Below are positions 45,647 through 54,584 of a DNA stretch of 64,000 nt, piece by piece. Position numbers and translations under genes: made by a program. The stretch spans positions 5,030,965-5,094,964 of the forward strand of contig NZ_CP104011.1 of NCBI RefSeq assembly GCF_025133575.1, read 5' to 3'. Each line of letters begins with the position of its first letter. Position 1 is the first letter of the stretch. The stretch comes from Pseudomonas sp. GCEP-101. Its GTDB lineage: Bacteria; Pseudomonadota; Gammaproteobacteria; Pseudomonadales; Pseudomonadaceae. A model generated the notes under the pieces. That model was not told the origin of the DNA. It saw nothing but the letters and a program-made list of their open reading frames with translations, and ran no database searches.

Positions 45647-46963
45647 TCAGGCCGTGCGGCGCGGTAACACCACCATCACCCGCAGCCCACCCAGCGCACT
45701 GCTTTCCAGCGTCAGGCTCCCGCCACAGGCCGCCGCGATATCCCGCGCGATGCCCAGGCCCAGGCCATGCCCGGCGACCTGTTCATCCAGCCGCGTGCCA
45801 CGCTCCAGTACACTGTCACGCTGGTCCTCGGCAATCCCGGGGCCGTCATCGTCCACGCACAACCGGTAGGCGTCCGCGCCCTTCTCGACCGTCAGCCGCA
45901 CCTGGGCATCAGCCCACTTGCAGGCGTTGTCCAGCAGGTTGCCGAGCATCTCCAGCAGGTCTTCGCGGTCGTACGGCAGGCGCGTCGCGGGCGGTGCCTG
46001 CCAGTGGATGGCAAGGTGGTCGCCATGAATGAGCTTGAGCATGTCGCACAGGCTCGGCAGCTCCGCGTCGCAATCGAAATGCGCGCCGGGCAGCGCTTCG
46101 CCCACCAGGCGCGCGCGCCCCAGTTCGCGGGCCAGGCGCTGCTCGATCTGCTCCAGTTGCTCCTGCAAGACCTGCCGCAGCTCGGGGTGCTCGCGCAGCT
46201 CCGCGCGGTCGGCGAGGCTGATCAGCACCGCCAGCGGCGTCTTCAGCGCGTGCCCCAGGTTGCCCAGGGCATTGCGCGAGCGGCGCAAGGTATCTTCGGT
46301 GTGCTGGAGCAGATGGTTGACCTGCTCCACCAGCGGCTCCAGCTCGCGCGGTACCTGGCTGTCCAGTTGGCTGCGCTGGCCTTCCTGCAACTGCGCGATC
46401 TGCTGGCGTACCCGCTCCAGCGGACGCAGGGCGCGGCGCACGGTGAAGCCCTGGAACACCAGGATCAGCAGCAAGGCCAGCGTGCCGGCACCCAGGCCGA
46501 TGTTGCGCAGGCGATGGAAGCTCTTGAGGATCGGCGTGTAGTCCTGCGCCACCACGATGCTCAGTTGCTTGCCGTAGCGCTTGTAGTCGCCACGATAGAC
46601 CAGCAGATGCTGGTCCTCCGGCCCCTCTTCCAGCTTCCTGGCGAGACCCTTCTGCGAAGGCAGCTTCAACTCGTTGTCCCACAGCGAGCGCGAGCGCCAG
46701 GTCTGGTCGTCAAAACGGATGACGAAGTACCGCCCGGAGAACAGCCGTTCGTACACCGCGTCCACCCGCTGGCCGTCGAGCTGCAGCCCGGCCGGGCCGC
46801 GGGTGATGCCCACCAGCAGGCTTTCCGCCTCGTCCTGCAGGCCGTTCAGCAGATAGCGGCGCAAGCCCTGATCGAACAGCCACAGGCCGGTCTGGGCCAG
46901 GGCCAGGCCGATCACCACCAGCACCACGCCAAGCCCGAGCCCGAGCCGGCGCTGGATCGACAT
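45647..46963 (-). CDS. bqsS: Sensor histidine kinase, BqsS/CarS-like
   Basis: A 438-residue inner-membrane kinase: TM1 at about 7-29, a periplasmic domain of about 120 residues, TM2 (about 155-175), HAMP, the H-box GHALKTPLAVLISL with His238, and ATP-binding boxes NLLDNACKWA, DDGPGIAEDQ and GHGLGLGIA. It belongs to the PhoQ/PmrB-like class. In P. aeruginosa BqsS (CarS) responds to Fe(II) and calcium. The start ATG overlaps the bqsR stop (TGATG). No RExxE, the iron-sensing signature described for BqsS, is visible in the periplasmic part. REP repeats follow the stop. Confidence 0.85.
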   Translation of the reverse strand: MSIQRRLGLGLGVVLVVIGLALAQTGLWLFDQGLRRYLLNGLQDEAESLLVGITRGPAGLQLDGQRVDAVYERLFSGRYFVIRFDDQTWRSRSLWDNELKLPSQKGLARKLEEGPEDQHLLVYRGDYKRYGKQLSIVVAQDYTPILKSFHRLRNIGLGAGTLALLLILVFQGFTVRRALRPLERVRQQIAQLQEGQRSQLDSQVPRELEPLVEQVNHLLQHTEDTLRRSRNALGNLGHALKTPLAVLISLADRAELREHPELRQVLQEQLEQIEQRLARELGRARLVGEALPGAHFDCDAELPSLCDMLKLIHGDHLAIHWQAPPATRLPYDREDLLEMLGNLLDNACKWADAQVRLTVEKGADAYRLCVDDDGPGIAEDQRDSVLERGTRLDEQVAGHGLGLGIARDIAAACGGSLTLESSALGGLRVMVVLPRRTA

Positions 46964-47637
46964 CAACGGGCGACTCCGTTGCCGGTGAAGCGGTAGCCCT
47001 GACCACGGCGGGTCTCGATGATCTCGCGACCCAGCTTGCGGCGCAGGTGGTTGATGTGGACCTCGATGACGTTGGAGTCGCGCTCGGTCTCGCCGTCATA
47101 CAGGTGCTCGGCCAGGTGCGATTTCGACAGCAGCTGGCTAGGATGCAGCATGAAGTAGCGCAGCAGGCGGAACTCGGCGGAAGTCAGGTCGACTTCCTTG
47201 CCGCCCTGCTGCACGCACTGGCGCGACTCATCCAGGCTCAGGCCGGCGACCTCCAGCTGGCTCTGGTTGGCCAGCCCACGGGCACGGCGCAGCAGCGCCT
47301 GGATGCGCAGCAGCAATTCCTCGGGGTGGAACGGCTTGGTCAGGTAGTCGTCGGCGCCGGCCTTCAGGCCGTCGATGCGCTCGGCCCAGGAACCGCGCGC
47401 GGTGAGAATCAGCACCGGCGTCGCCAGGCCCATGCCGCGCCATTCCTGCAGTACGTCCAGGCCCGGCCGGCCCGGCAGGCCAAGGTCGAGGATCACCAGG
47501 TCATACGGCTCGCTGGCGCCCTGCACGGCGGCGTCGCGGCCGTCGGCCAGCCAGTCCACCGCGTAGCCCTGGCGGGTCAGGGTGGCGAGCAGTTCATCGG
47601 CCAGGGGTACGTGGTCTTCCACCAGCAGCAGGCGCAT
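46963..47637 (-). CDS. bqsR: OmpR-family response regulator, BqsR/CarR-like
   Basis: A 224-residue regulator with a receiver domain (acidic pocket VEDH, phospho-acceptor Asp51 in ILDLGLPG, Lys101 in TKPF) and a winged-helix DNA-binding domain (about 125-224, HINHLRRKLGREIIETRRGQGYRF). Its partner kinase overlaps its stop, and two PepSY genes lie directly upstream, as in PAO1 (bqsR = PA2657). In P. aeruginosa BqsR binds TTAAG-N6-TTAAG; a near match lies upstream of the first PepSY gene. The regulon here is inferred. Confidence 0.87.
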   Translation of the reverse strand: MRLLLVEDHVPLADELLATLTRQGYAVDWLADGRDAAVQGASEPYDLVILDLGLPGRPGLDVLQEWRGMGLATPVLILTARGSWAERIDGLKAGADDYLTKPFHPEELLLRIQALLRRARGLANQSQLEVAGLSLDESRQCVQQGGKEVDLTSAEFRLLRYFMLHPSQLLSKSHLAEHLYDGETERDSNVIEVHINHLRRKLGREIIETRRGQGYRFTGNGVAR

Positions 47638-47951
47638 CAGTCGTCTTCCTTATCCTTGAGGATGCGGCCGTTGCGGGCATCCAGTTCCAGTTCGCGCACC
47701 ACGCCCTCGGTGGTCAGCAGCTCCACTTCGTAGATGTAGGTGTCGTGCTCCTTCTCCAGCTCGGCTTCGAGCAGGCGCGAGCCCGGGTAGCGGCTCAACG
47801 CGGCGGGGAGGATTTCCTCGAAGGGACGGATCACCCCTTCCTTGCTCAGGCGCAGGGCTTCGTCCTGGCTCAGGTCATGGGCCTGAGCGACGCCGGCGAA
47901 GGCAGCGAGCGCCAGGCCGAGCAGCGCCGCGCGCGGCAGAACGGTCTTCAT
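47637..47951 (-). CDS. PepSY-domain periplasmic protein, second of the pair
   Basis: A 104-residue protein with a signal peptide (MKTVLPRAALLGLALAAFAGVAQA) and one PepSY domain: SQDEALRLSKEGVIRPFEEI, EAELEKEHDTYIYEVELLT and LELDARNGRILKDKEDD. The acidic C-terminus and conserved ExE/DxxxG pattern are typical of small PepSY proteins next to two-component systems. It touches bqsR by one base and overlaps the upstream PepSY gene by one base, so all four genes form one transcript. A role in metal or calcium handling or kinase modulation is inferred. Confidence 0.85.
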   Translation of the reverse strand: MKTVLPRAALLGLALAAFAGVAQAHDLSQDEALRLSKEGVIRPFEEILPAALSRYPGSRLLEAELEKEHDTYIYEVELLTTEGVVRELELDARNGRILKDKEDD

Positions 47952-48259
47952 CAGTCATCCTGGTGATCGGTGAGGACTTCGCCGGTGACCGCATCCAGCT
48001 CGACATCCCATTTCACGCCCTGGGCGTCCTTGAGGTCGACCTTGTACAGATAGCGGCCATGTTCCAGCTCGAGTTCGCTATCGTACACCGAACCGCCGGC
48101 GTGCTTGGCCAGCGCAGTGCGGTTGAGCGCCTCGAAGTCGCGGATGGTCCCCGCATCGCGCAGCCGCAGCGCCTCGTCGGGCCCGATGTCGCGGGCCATG
48201 GCGACACCGCTGCCCAGCAGCAGGGCACAGAGCGCAGGGGGGATCAGCAGCCATTTCAT
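47951..48259 (-). CDS. PepSY-domain periplasmic protein, first gene of the bqs operon
   Basis: A 102-residue protein with a signal peptide (MKWLLIPPALCALLLGSGVAMA) and a PepSY domain: GPDEALRLRDAGTIRDFEAL, DSELELEHGRYLYKVDLKD and WDVELDAVTGEVLTDHQDD. It is clearly paralogous to the next gene (same length, same order of motifs), pointing to a tandem duplication. Expression probably starts from the region around 48300, where a BqsR-like box occurs. Confidence 0.85.
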   Translation of the reverse strand: MKWLLIPPALCALLLGSGVAMARDIGPDEALRLRDAGTIRDFEALNRTALAKHAGGSVYDSELELEHGRYLYKVDLKDAQGVKWDVELDAVTGEVLTDHQDD

Positions 48260-48306
48260 GAGCGTACCTCATCAGCTTTTCATGGCTGTCAGGCTAAGGC
48301 GAAGGA

Positions 48307-48322
48307 CTTAATTCAAGCTGAA
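48307..48322 (-). promoter_or_regulatory. BqsR-like box upstream of the PepSY-bqsRS operon
   Basis: Read on the minus strand, 48322-48307 is TTCAG-CTTGAA-TTAAG, one mismatch from the TTAAG-N6-TTAAG direct repeat described for P. aeruginosa BqsR. It lies 48 bp upstream of the first gene and would allow autoregulation. Confidence 0.45.
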
Positions 48323-48406
48323 TCGGCAACTGACATTCACCCCGTGAAATATCCTTGAATCCCCTGCACAGGCTCTATAATCGCGGCCTGCCATAGCGAG
48401 GCCCGC

Positions 48407-49489
48407 ATGACCGCCATCCACATCAAGACCCCTGCCCTCACCCTCAAGGCCGGACGCCGCGCGTTCCAGCGCATCCGCGACCAGGGTCTGTCCCCGGCCG
48501 ATGTCGGCATTCTCCCGGGCGCCGCCGGCGGCCCGAAGGCGCTGGGCATCCAGGGGCTGGACCTCGCCCTGTTCGGTGAATGGCTGCCGCGCGCGCCGCG
48601 CGAGCGCTCGCTGATCGGCGCCTCCATCGGTTCCTGGCGCTTCGCCAGCGCCTGCCTCCCCGACCCCGCCGAGGGTATCCGCCGCCTGGGCGAGCTCTAT
48701 ACCCAGCAGCGCTTCGCCCGCAAGGCGAGCATCAGCGATGTGTCGAAAAGCTGCGCGAAGATGCTCGATGACCTGCTCGACGGCCACGATGCCAGCGTGC
48801 TGGACAACCCCTGGTACCGCCTCAACATCGTGGTGGTGAAGAGCCACGGCCGCCTGGCCCAGGACGGCAAGACCCACCTCGGCCTGGGCCTGGGTGCGGT
48901 GATCCGCGACAACCTGGTCGGCCGCCGCCACCTGCACCGGCATTTCGAGCGGCTGATCATCCACGATGCCCGCCGAGCACCGCCGCTGGAGGCGCTGTCG
49001 GATTTCCCCTCGCGCTACCTGCACCTGGACCTGGCCAACCTGCGCCACGCCCTGCTCGCCTCCGGGTCCATCCCCATGGTCATGGAAGGCGTGCGCGACA
49101 TCCCCGGCGCCGGCCCCGGCACCTACCGTGATGGCGGCCTGCTCGACTACCACCTGGACCTGCCCTATCAGCCCGAAGGCGTGGTGCTGTACCCGCACTT
49201 CACCGACAAGGTCATCCCCGGCTGGTTCGACAAGGGCCTGCCCTGGCGCCGTGGCGACGCCGGCCGGCTGCAGGACGTGTTGCTGCTCGCCCCGTCGAAG
49301 GACTACCTGGCGCGCCTGCCGCACAACAAGCTGCCGGACCGGAAGGACTTCCACCGTTACCTCGGCGATGACGTCGGCCGCGAGCGCTACTGGCGCAAGG
49401 CGATGGACGAAAGCCGGCGGATGGGTGACGAGTTCCTTGAACTGGTAGACAACGGCCGCCTCGGCGAACGCCTGCAGCCGCTGACATAA
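48407..49489 (+). CDS. Patatin-like phospholipase
   Basis: A 360-residue serine hydrolase of the patatin type. The nucleophile elbow is GASIGSW with Ser73, the catalytic aspartate is in YRDGGLLDYH (Asp242), and GAAGGPKALG at about 38-47 fits the oxyanion-hole loop. There is no signal peptide, so it is likely cytoplasmic or membrane-peripheral. Its substrate is unknown. It is divergent from the bqs operon across 147 bp and is followed 32 bp later by a DUF5329 gene. Confidence 0.85.
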   Translation: MTAIHIKTPALTLKAGRRAFQRIRDQGLSPADVGILPGAAGGPKALGIQGLDLALFGEWLPRAPRERSLIGASIGSWRFASACLPDPAEGIRRLGELYTQQRFARKASISDVSKSCAKMLDDLLDGHDASVLDNPWYRLNIVVVKSHGRLAQDGKTHLGLGLGAVIRDNLVGRRHLHRHFERLIIHDARRAPPLEALSDFPSRYLHLDLANLRHALLASGSIPMVMEGVRDIPGAGPGTYRDGGLLDYHLDLPYQPEGVVLYPHFTDKVIPGWFDKGLPWRRGDAGRLQDVLLLAPSKDYLARLPHNKLPDRKDFHRYLGDDVGRERYWRKAMDESRRMGDEFLELVDNGRLGERLQPLT

Positions 49490-49521
49490 TCGGCGGCCCA
49501 CGCATCCGGCAAGGAATCGCT

Positions 49522-49893
49522 ATGCCCCGTTCACGCTTGCTTCGCTCGTTCCTGGTTCCCCTCCTGCTCGTCGCTGCCGGCACCCAGGCCGCCGTCGACG
49601 CCAAGACCCAGCAGGAGATCACCCAACTGCTCGACTTCGTCGAGCACAGCGGTTGCCAGTTCATCCGCAACGGCAGCGAATACCCGGCTGCCGAGGCGCG
49701 GGCGCACCTGCAGAAGAAGCTGGACTACCTGGAAAACAAGAACCTGGTGAGCAGCGCGGAGGACTTCATCGAACGCGCCGCGACCAAGAGCAGCATGAGC
49801 GGCCAGCGTTACCAGGTGAACTGCCCGGCCGGCAAGCAGGACGCCAGCGCCTGGCTGGGCACCGAGCTCAAGCGGCTGCGCCAGGCCCAGTAA
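49522..49893 (+). CDS. DUF5329-family exported protein
   Basis: A 123-residue protein with an N-terminal signal peptide (MPRSRLLRSFLVPLLLVAAGTQA) and a short helical domain: IVQLL-like ITQLLDFVEHSGCQFIRNGSEY, ARAHLQKKLDYLENK, and SSAEDFIERAATKSSMSG. Two cysteines in the mature part (FVEHSGCQ and YQVNCPAGK) could form a disulfide. I recognise the family pattern as DUF5329; its function is unknown. It follows the patatin gene closely, and REP palindromes begin right after its stop. Confidence 0.75.
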   Translation: MPRSRLLRSFLVPLLLVAAGTQAAVDAKTQQEITQLLDFVEHSGCQFIRNGSEYPAAEARAHLQKKLDYLENKNLVSSAEDFIERAATKSSMSGQRYQVNCPAGKQDASAWLGTELKRLRQAQ

Positions 49894-49898
49894 GGCGC

Positions 49899-50077
49899 GT
49901 AGGAGCGGACTTCGTCCGCGATTGGCCTGAAGCCGCTCAGCGGTCGGGAAATCATCGCGGACAAAGTCCGCTCCTACGCTCGCCGGTGATGGCAAAAGCC
50001 CGCCGGGTTCGCGAGCAAGCTCGCTCCTACAAGGGCTGCACCGCTGAATCACTGTAGGAGCGAGCTTGCTCGCGAAC
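49899..50077. repeat. Two inverted REP pairs of different subtype
   Basis: Pair 1: 49899-49922 (GTAGGAGCGGACTTCGTCCGC) and its near reverse complement at 49954-49977. Pair 2: 50007-50030 and 50054-50077, the same 24-mer as at 40251. Pair 2 is tail-to-tail with respect to the order seen at 40251. They fill the convergent gap between the DUF5329 gene and nnrS. Confidence 0.85.
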
Positions 50078-50081
50078 CGCC

Positions 50082-51272
50082 CTACCCCGGCTGCCCATCC
50101 ACCCGCGGCCTCCAGAACATCGGCCCGTAGTGCCAGGCGAACAGCAGGAACGCCGCCACCCAGCACACCGCCCCAATGCTCAGGCCTTCCAGCGGCCACC
50201 ACACCACCAGCAGCACCCGGGCGACGGCACCCAGGTTGAGCAGCGCAAAGGCCCAGGTCATCGACCGCGGCGGTTGCAGCAGCCGGCCGGTGTGGCCGAG
50301 GCTGACCCGCGCGACCATCGCCAGGATCAGCCCGCCGACGCCCCCCACGGTGAGCGCGTGAACCGCCAGGCTCGGGTTGAAGAACGGCGCAAAGTGCCAC
50401 AACGCCATGCCCGCCGGGGCCAGCAGCATCCACAGGTAGGCCAGGTGCAACGACCAGAGCAGCGGCACGCGCCAATAGCCCTGGTCGTACCAGCGCCACA
50501 GGCGGATCCCGTGCCCGACGGCAAGCGCGGCGAACAGCGCGCCCATCAGGGGGCGCGAGGTCAGACCGAAACCGATGGCCGTCAGCACCGCCACCAGCAG
50601 CGTGCCGATCAGCAGCGAATTATCCAGCCAGTTCCAGGCCGGCACCTGGGCGGTGCGGCCCAGCCCGCGCTGGGTGAAGAAGGGAATCACGCGGCCGCCG
50701 ATCAACCCCATCAACGCCGCGACCAGCCAGAGCGCCCCCAGCGTACCGCCCCGCTGCCAGTCGTCGTTGCCCGTCCACACGCCAGCCATGACCAGCGCAT
50801 CGGCGAGGGTCAGCAGTCCCAGTACCACTATGACGGGGTAGTTGCGGTGCTGCCGCACCGCCCACAGGCTGCGGCCGATGAAGTAGGCCAGCGCCGGCAG
50901 GAAGGCCAGCTCCAGCGGGGTCACCACCCACAGCGGCGCGCCCACCAGCCAACCCAAGCGTCCTGCCAGCCAGAGCAGCGACAGCAGCATCAGCGGCCTG
51001 CCGCTGACGCCGGGGCGATTGGTCCAGGTCTGGACCGCGGTCAGCAGGAAGCCGGCCACGATCGCTGCGGCAAAGCCGAAGAGCATTTCATGGCGATGCC
51101 AGGCCAGCCAGCCGCCCAGCGGTTGCCAGGCCGGCAGCAGGCCCAGCAGCACTGCCGCCCAGGTAGCGACGGCAATCAGCGCAAAGACCGCGCCACCGAG
51201 GAAGAACGGCCGAAAGCCCAGGCGCCACAGGGGTGGGACGGCCAGCGACGCCGCTCGATCAACCAGCAACAC
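50082..51272 (-). CDS. nnrS: NnrS-family haem/copper membrane protein
   Basis: NnrS proteins are 12-helix membrane proteins that protect against nitric-oxide stress. The 396-residue protein starts MLLVDRAASLAVPPLWRLGF and has the family motifs WRLGFRPFFLGG, WHRHEMLFGFAAAIVAGFLLTA, HALTVGGVGGLILAMVARVSLGHTGR and FAWHYGPMFWRPRVDGQPG. Conserved histidines in WHRHEM fit metal or haem binding. It overlaps the ppyR-like gene by 14 bp and lies downstream of fhp on the same strand. It should share FhpR control. Confidence 0.92.
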   Translation of the reverse strand: MLLVDRAASLAVPPLWRLGFRPFFLGGAVFALIAVATWAAVLLGLLPAWQPLGGWLAWHRHEMLFGFAAAIVAGFLLTAVQTWTNRPGVSGRPLMLLSLLWLAGRLGWLVGAPLWVVTPLELAFLPALAYFIGRSLWAVRQHRNYPVIVVLGLLTLADALVMAGVWTGNDDWQRGGTLGALWLVAALMGLIGGRVIPFFTQRGLGRTAQVPAWNWLDNSLLIGTLLVAVLTAIGFGLTSRPLMGALFAALAVGHGIRLWRWYDQGYWRVPLLWSLHLAYLWMLLAPAGMALWHFAPFFNPSLAVHALTVGGVGGLILAMVARVSLGHTGRLLQPPRSMTWAFALLNLGAVARVLLVVWWPLEGLSIGAVCWVAAFLLFAWHYGPMFWRPRVDGQPG

Positions 51273-51516
51273 AGCAAACCTCCCAGCCGTCCTTGCGCAT
51301 CTGGTGCTGGGCCACCAGTCGCAGCACGTAGCCCAGCTTCAATAGTGTGGGGCCGAGGATGGTGAAGGCATGCGCCGCGACAACGCTGCGCAGGTTCAGC
51401 TGACCATCGACGACATAGGCGCCCACGACGCCCAGGAGCAGCAGGACCAGCCCGCCAGTCAGCAATGACCAGGACATCGACAGATTGCGTTGCGGGCAGG
51501 AGAAAAGACCTTTCAT
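51259..51516 (-). CDS. ppyR: Small membrane protein PpyR-like
   Basis: The protein has 85 residues from the ATG at 51516, which is preceded by GAGGAGG. It has two membrane helices (about 14-34 and 43-68) and a Cys pair near the C-terminus (WEVCCVAG). In PAO1 the gene between fhp and nnrS is ppyR (PA2663), reported to affect psl and pyoverdine expression. The match is by position, size and topology. The reading frame extends upstream to 51636 without a plausible start. It overlaps nnrS by 14 bp and follows fhp by 49 bp. Confidence 0.7.
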   Translation of the reverse strand: MKGLFSCPQRNLSMSWSLLTGGLVLLLLGVVGAYVVDGQLNLRSVVAAHAFTILGPTLLKLGYVLRLVAQHQMRKDGWEVCCVAG

Positions 51517-51565
51517 CACACACCTCCTCGGGTTGCGCCGGCCCGCCTGGGGCAGGCGCTCAGGT

Positions 51566-52747
51566 TCAGGCTTCCAGCGCGCTGGCCGGGCCGAAGAACT
51601 CGTAGTGGGATTGCTGCTCGGGCACCCCCAGTTCACGCAGGTGGCGCTTCACCTGGGCCATGAACGGCTTGGGCCCGAGGAAATAGGCATCCAGATCGCG
51701 ATCTTCCGGCAGCCACTCGGCCAGCAAGTCGCGGCTGAGGAAACCTTCGGCGTGGCCGCCGTCGCCTTCACGCGGCTCGCTGTAGCAGAAGTAGTGCTTG
51801 AGCTGCGGATGCGCGTCGGACTGCGCCTCGACCCATTCGCGGAACGCATGCACGCCGCCGTGGCGGGCGCAGTGGATGAAATGCACGTCGCGGCCGGCCG
51901 CCAGCGCCGGCGTGAGCATCGCCAGCGCCGGGGTGATGCCCACGCCCGCGGTGATCAGGGCCAGGGGCTTGTCGCCGCCGCGCAGGACGAAATCGCCCGC
52001 TGGCGGGAACAGGTCCAGTTCATCGCCCACCTCCAGTCGATCATGCAGGTAGTTCGACACCTTGCCTTCCGGCTCGCGCTTCACGCTGATGCGGTACTCG
52101 CGGCCGTTGGGCGCATCGGACAGCGAGTAGGTGCGGCGCACCTCTTCCCCGTCGATGTTCAGCGACAGGCCGATGTACTGGCCGGGCTGGAAGTCCAGCA
52201 GCGCCTCGCCATCCAGCGGCTGGAAGTAGAACGAGGTGATTTCCTCGCTCTCCACGGCCTTGCGAGCAATGCGGAAGCGCCGCGCACCACGCCAGCCGCC
52301 ACGCTGCTCGGCGTTGCTCTGGTACACCGACTCCTCGGCGCCAATGAGGATGTCGGCCAGTTGGCCATAGGCGGCGGCCCAGGCGTCGATCACCGCCTGG
52401 GTGGCGATCTCCTCGCCGAGCACCTCGCGGATCGCGCGCAGCAGGCACGTGCCGACGATGGGGTAATGTTCCGGCTGGATCTGCAGGGCCACATGCTTGT
52501 TGACGATCTTCGCCACCAGCGGGCCGAGCTGCTCCAGCTCGTCGATGTGACGGGCGTACATCAGCACGCCATTGGCCAGCGCGCGGGGCTGGTCGCCGGA
52601 GACCTGGTGCGCCTGATTGAACAACGGGCGAACCTCCGGGTACTCGCGGAGCATCATCCGGTAGAAGTGCTGGGTCAGGGCCTCTCCGCTGGTCTCCAGC
52701 AGCGGGACGGTGGCCTTGACCAGGGTGCGGTGTTCGTGGGACAGCAT
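51566..52747 (-). CDS. fhp: Flavohaemoglobin (nitric oxide dioxygenase)
   Basis: Fhp oxidises NO to nitrate using O2 and NAD(P)H. The 393-residue protein joins a globin domain (1-140; proximal His85 in VNKHVALQIQPEHYPIVG), an FAD domain (about 150-255; RTYSLSD and the preceding GQYIGLSL) and an NAD domain (about 260-393; TAGVGITPALAML and FLGPKPFM). Length is normal for Hmp/Fhp. It is the first gene of fhp-ppyR-nnrS and is divergent from its activator fhpR. A candidate sigma-54 promoter lies 63 bp upstream, with three NorR-type sites beyond it. Confidence 0.96.
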   Translation of the reverse strand: MLSHEHRTLVKATVPLLETSGEALTQHFYRMMLREYPEVRPLFNQAHQVSGDQPRALANGVLMYARHIDELEQLGPLVAKIVNKHVALQIQPEHYPIVGTCLLRAIREVLGEEIATQAVIDAWAAAYGQLADILIGAEESVYQSNAEQRGGWRGARRFRIARKAVESEEITSFYFQPLDGEALLDFQPGQYIGLSLNIDGEEVRRTYSLSDAPNGREYRISVKREPEGKVSNYLHDRLEVGDELDLFPPAGDFVLRGGDKPLALITAGVGITPALAMLTPALAAGRDVHFIHCARHGGVHAFREWVEAQSDAHPQLKHYFCYSEPREGDGGHAEGFLSRDLLAEWLPEDRDLDAYFLGPKPFMAQVKRHLRELGVPEQQSHYEFFGPASALEA

Positions 52748-52809
52748 GGGGATCTCCTCGGGTTGGCCAGGCGGTGAGTGGGGCCGCCTGTGCGTTCTGC
52801 CAGAGGTAT

Positions 52810-52825
52810 TTCAGAAAGCATGCCA
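52810..52825 (-). promoter_or_regulatory. Candidate sigma-54 promoter of fhp
   Basis: Read on the minus strand, 52825-52810 is TGGCATGCTTTCTGAA. It resembles TGGCACG-N4-TTGCA with three mismatches and keeps the GG; the -12 GC is GA. No better GG-N10-GC match was found in the gap. Position 63 bp upstream of fhp and downstream of the activator sites is as expected. Confidence 0.35.
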
Positions 52826-52867
52826 AACAGCGGGGCCCGTATTTCCGGGCCTCGCGCGGAAATATGA

Positions 52868-52918
52868 GTCATAATGACCCTGAACGAAATTAGTCAAAAC
52901 GACTCCACCGAGGTCAAT

Positions 52919-52923
<5 letters not shown>
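52868..52923. promoter_or_regulatory. Three NorR/FhpR-type activator sites
   Basis: GTCATAATGAC (52868-52878), GTCAAAACGAC (52893-52903) and GTCAATATGAC (52913-52923) all fit GTCA-N3-YGAC, the core described for NorR sites. Centres are 25 and 20 bp apart. The third site covers the fhpR start codon at 52919. They lie about 75, 100 and 120 bp upstream of the predicted fhp transcription start. Confidence 0.78.
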
Positions 52924-54475
<1,552 letters not shown>

Positions 54476-54481
54476 GCCCTG

Positions 54482-54572
54482 CCGAGTCTGCCAAGCGCGG
54501 GGGGAGGAGCGCTGGCAGGCTCGGAGGGACACTCTTTCCCAAACAGATCGGCAGGCTGCTCCTGCGGATCTG
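54482..54572. terminator. Hairpins between convergent fhpR and the OmpA-domain gene
   Basis: 54482-54498 pairs with 54509-54524 in a stem with one mismatch and one bulge, just past the fhpR stop. 54544-54554 pairs with 54562-54572 with one mismatch and is followed on the minus strand by TTT, just past the stop of the minus-strand gene. Both are weak in T-tract. Confidence 0.5.
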
Positions 54573-54584
54573 CCCAGGCCATTC

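Noticed and set aside
52874..52918. Longer fhpR with 15 extra N-terminal residues
   Set aside because: The upstream ATG lies within activator site 1 and lacks a ribosome-binding site, while the ATG at 52919 has GAGG 6 nt before it; not fully excluded.
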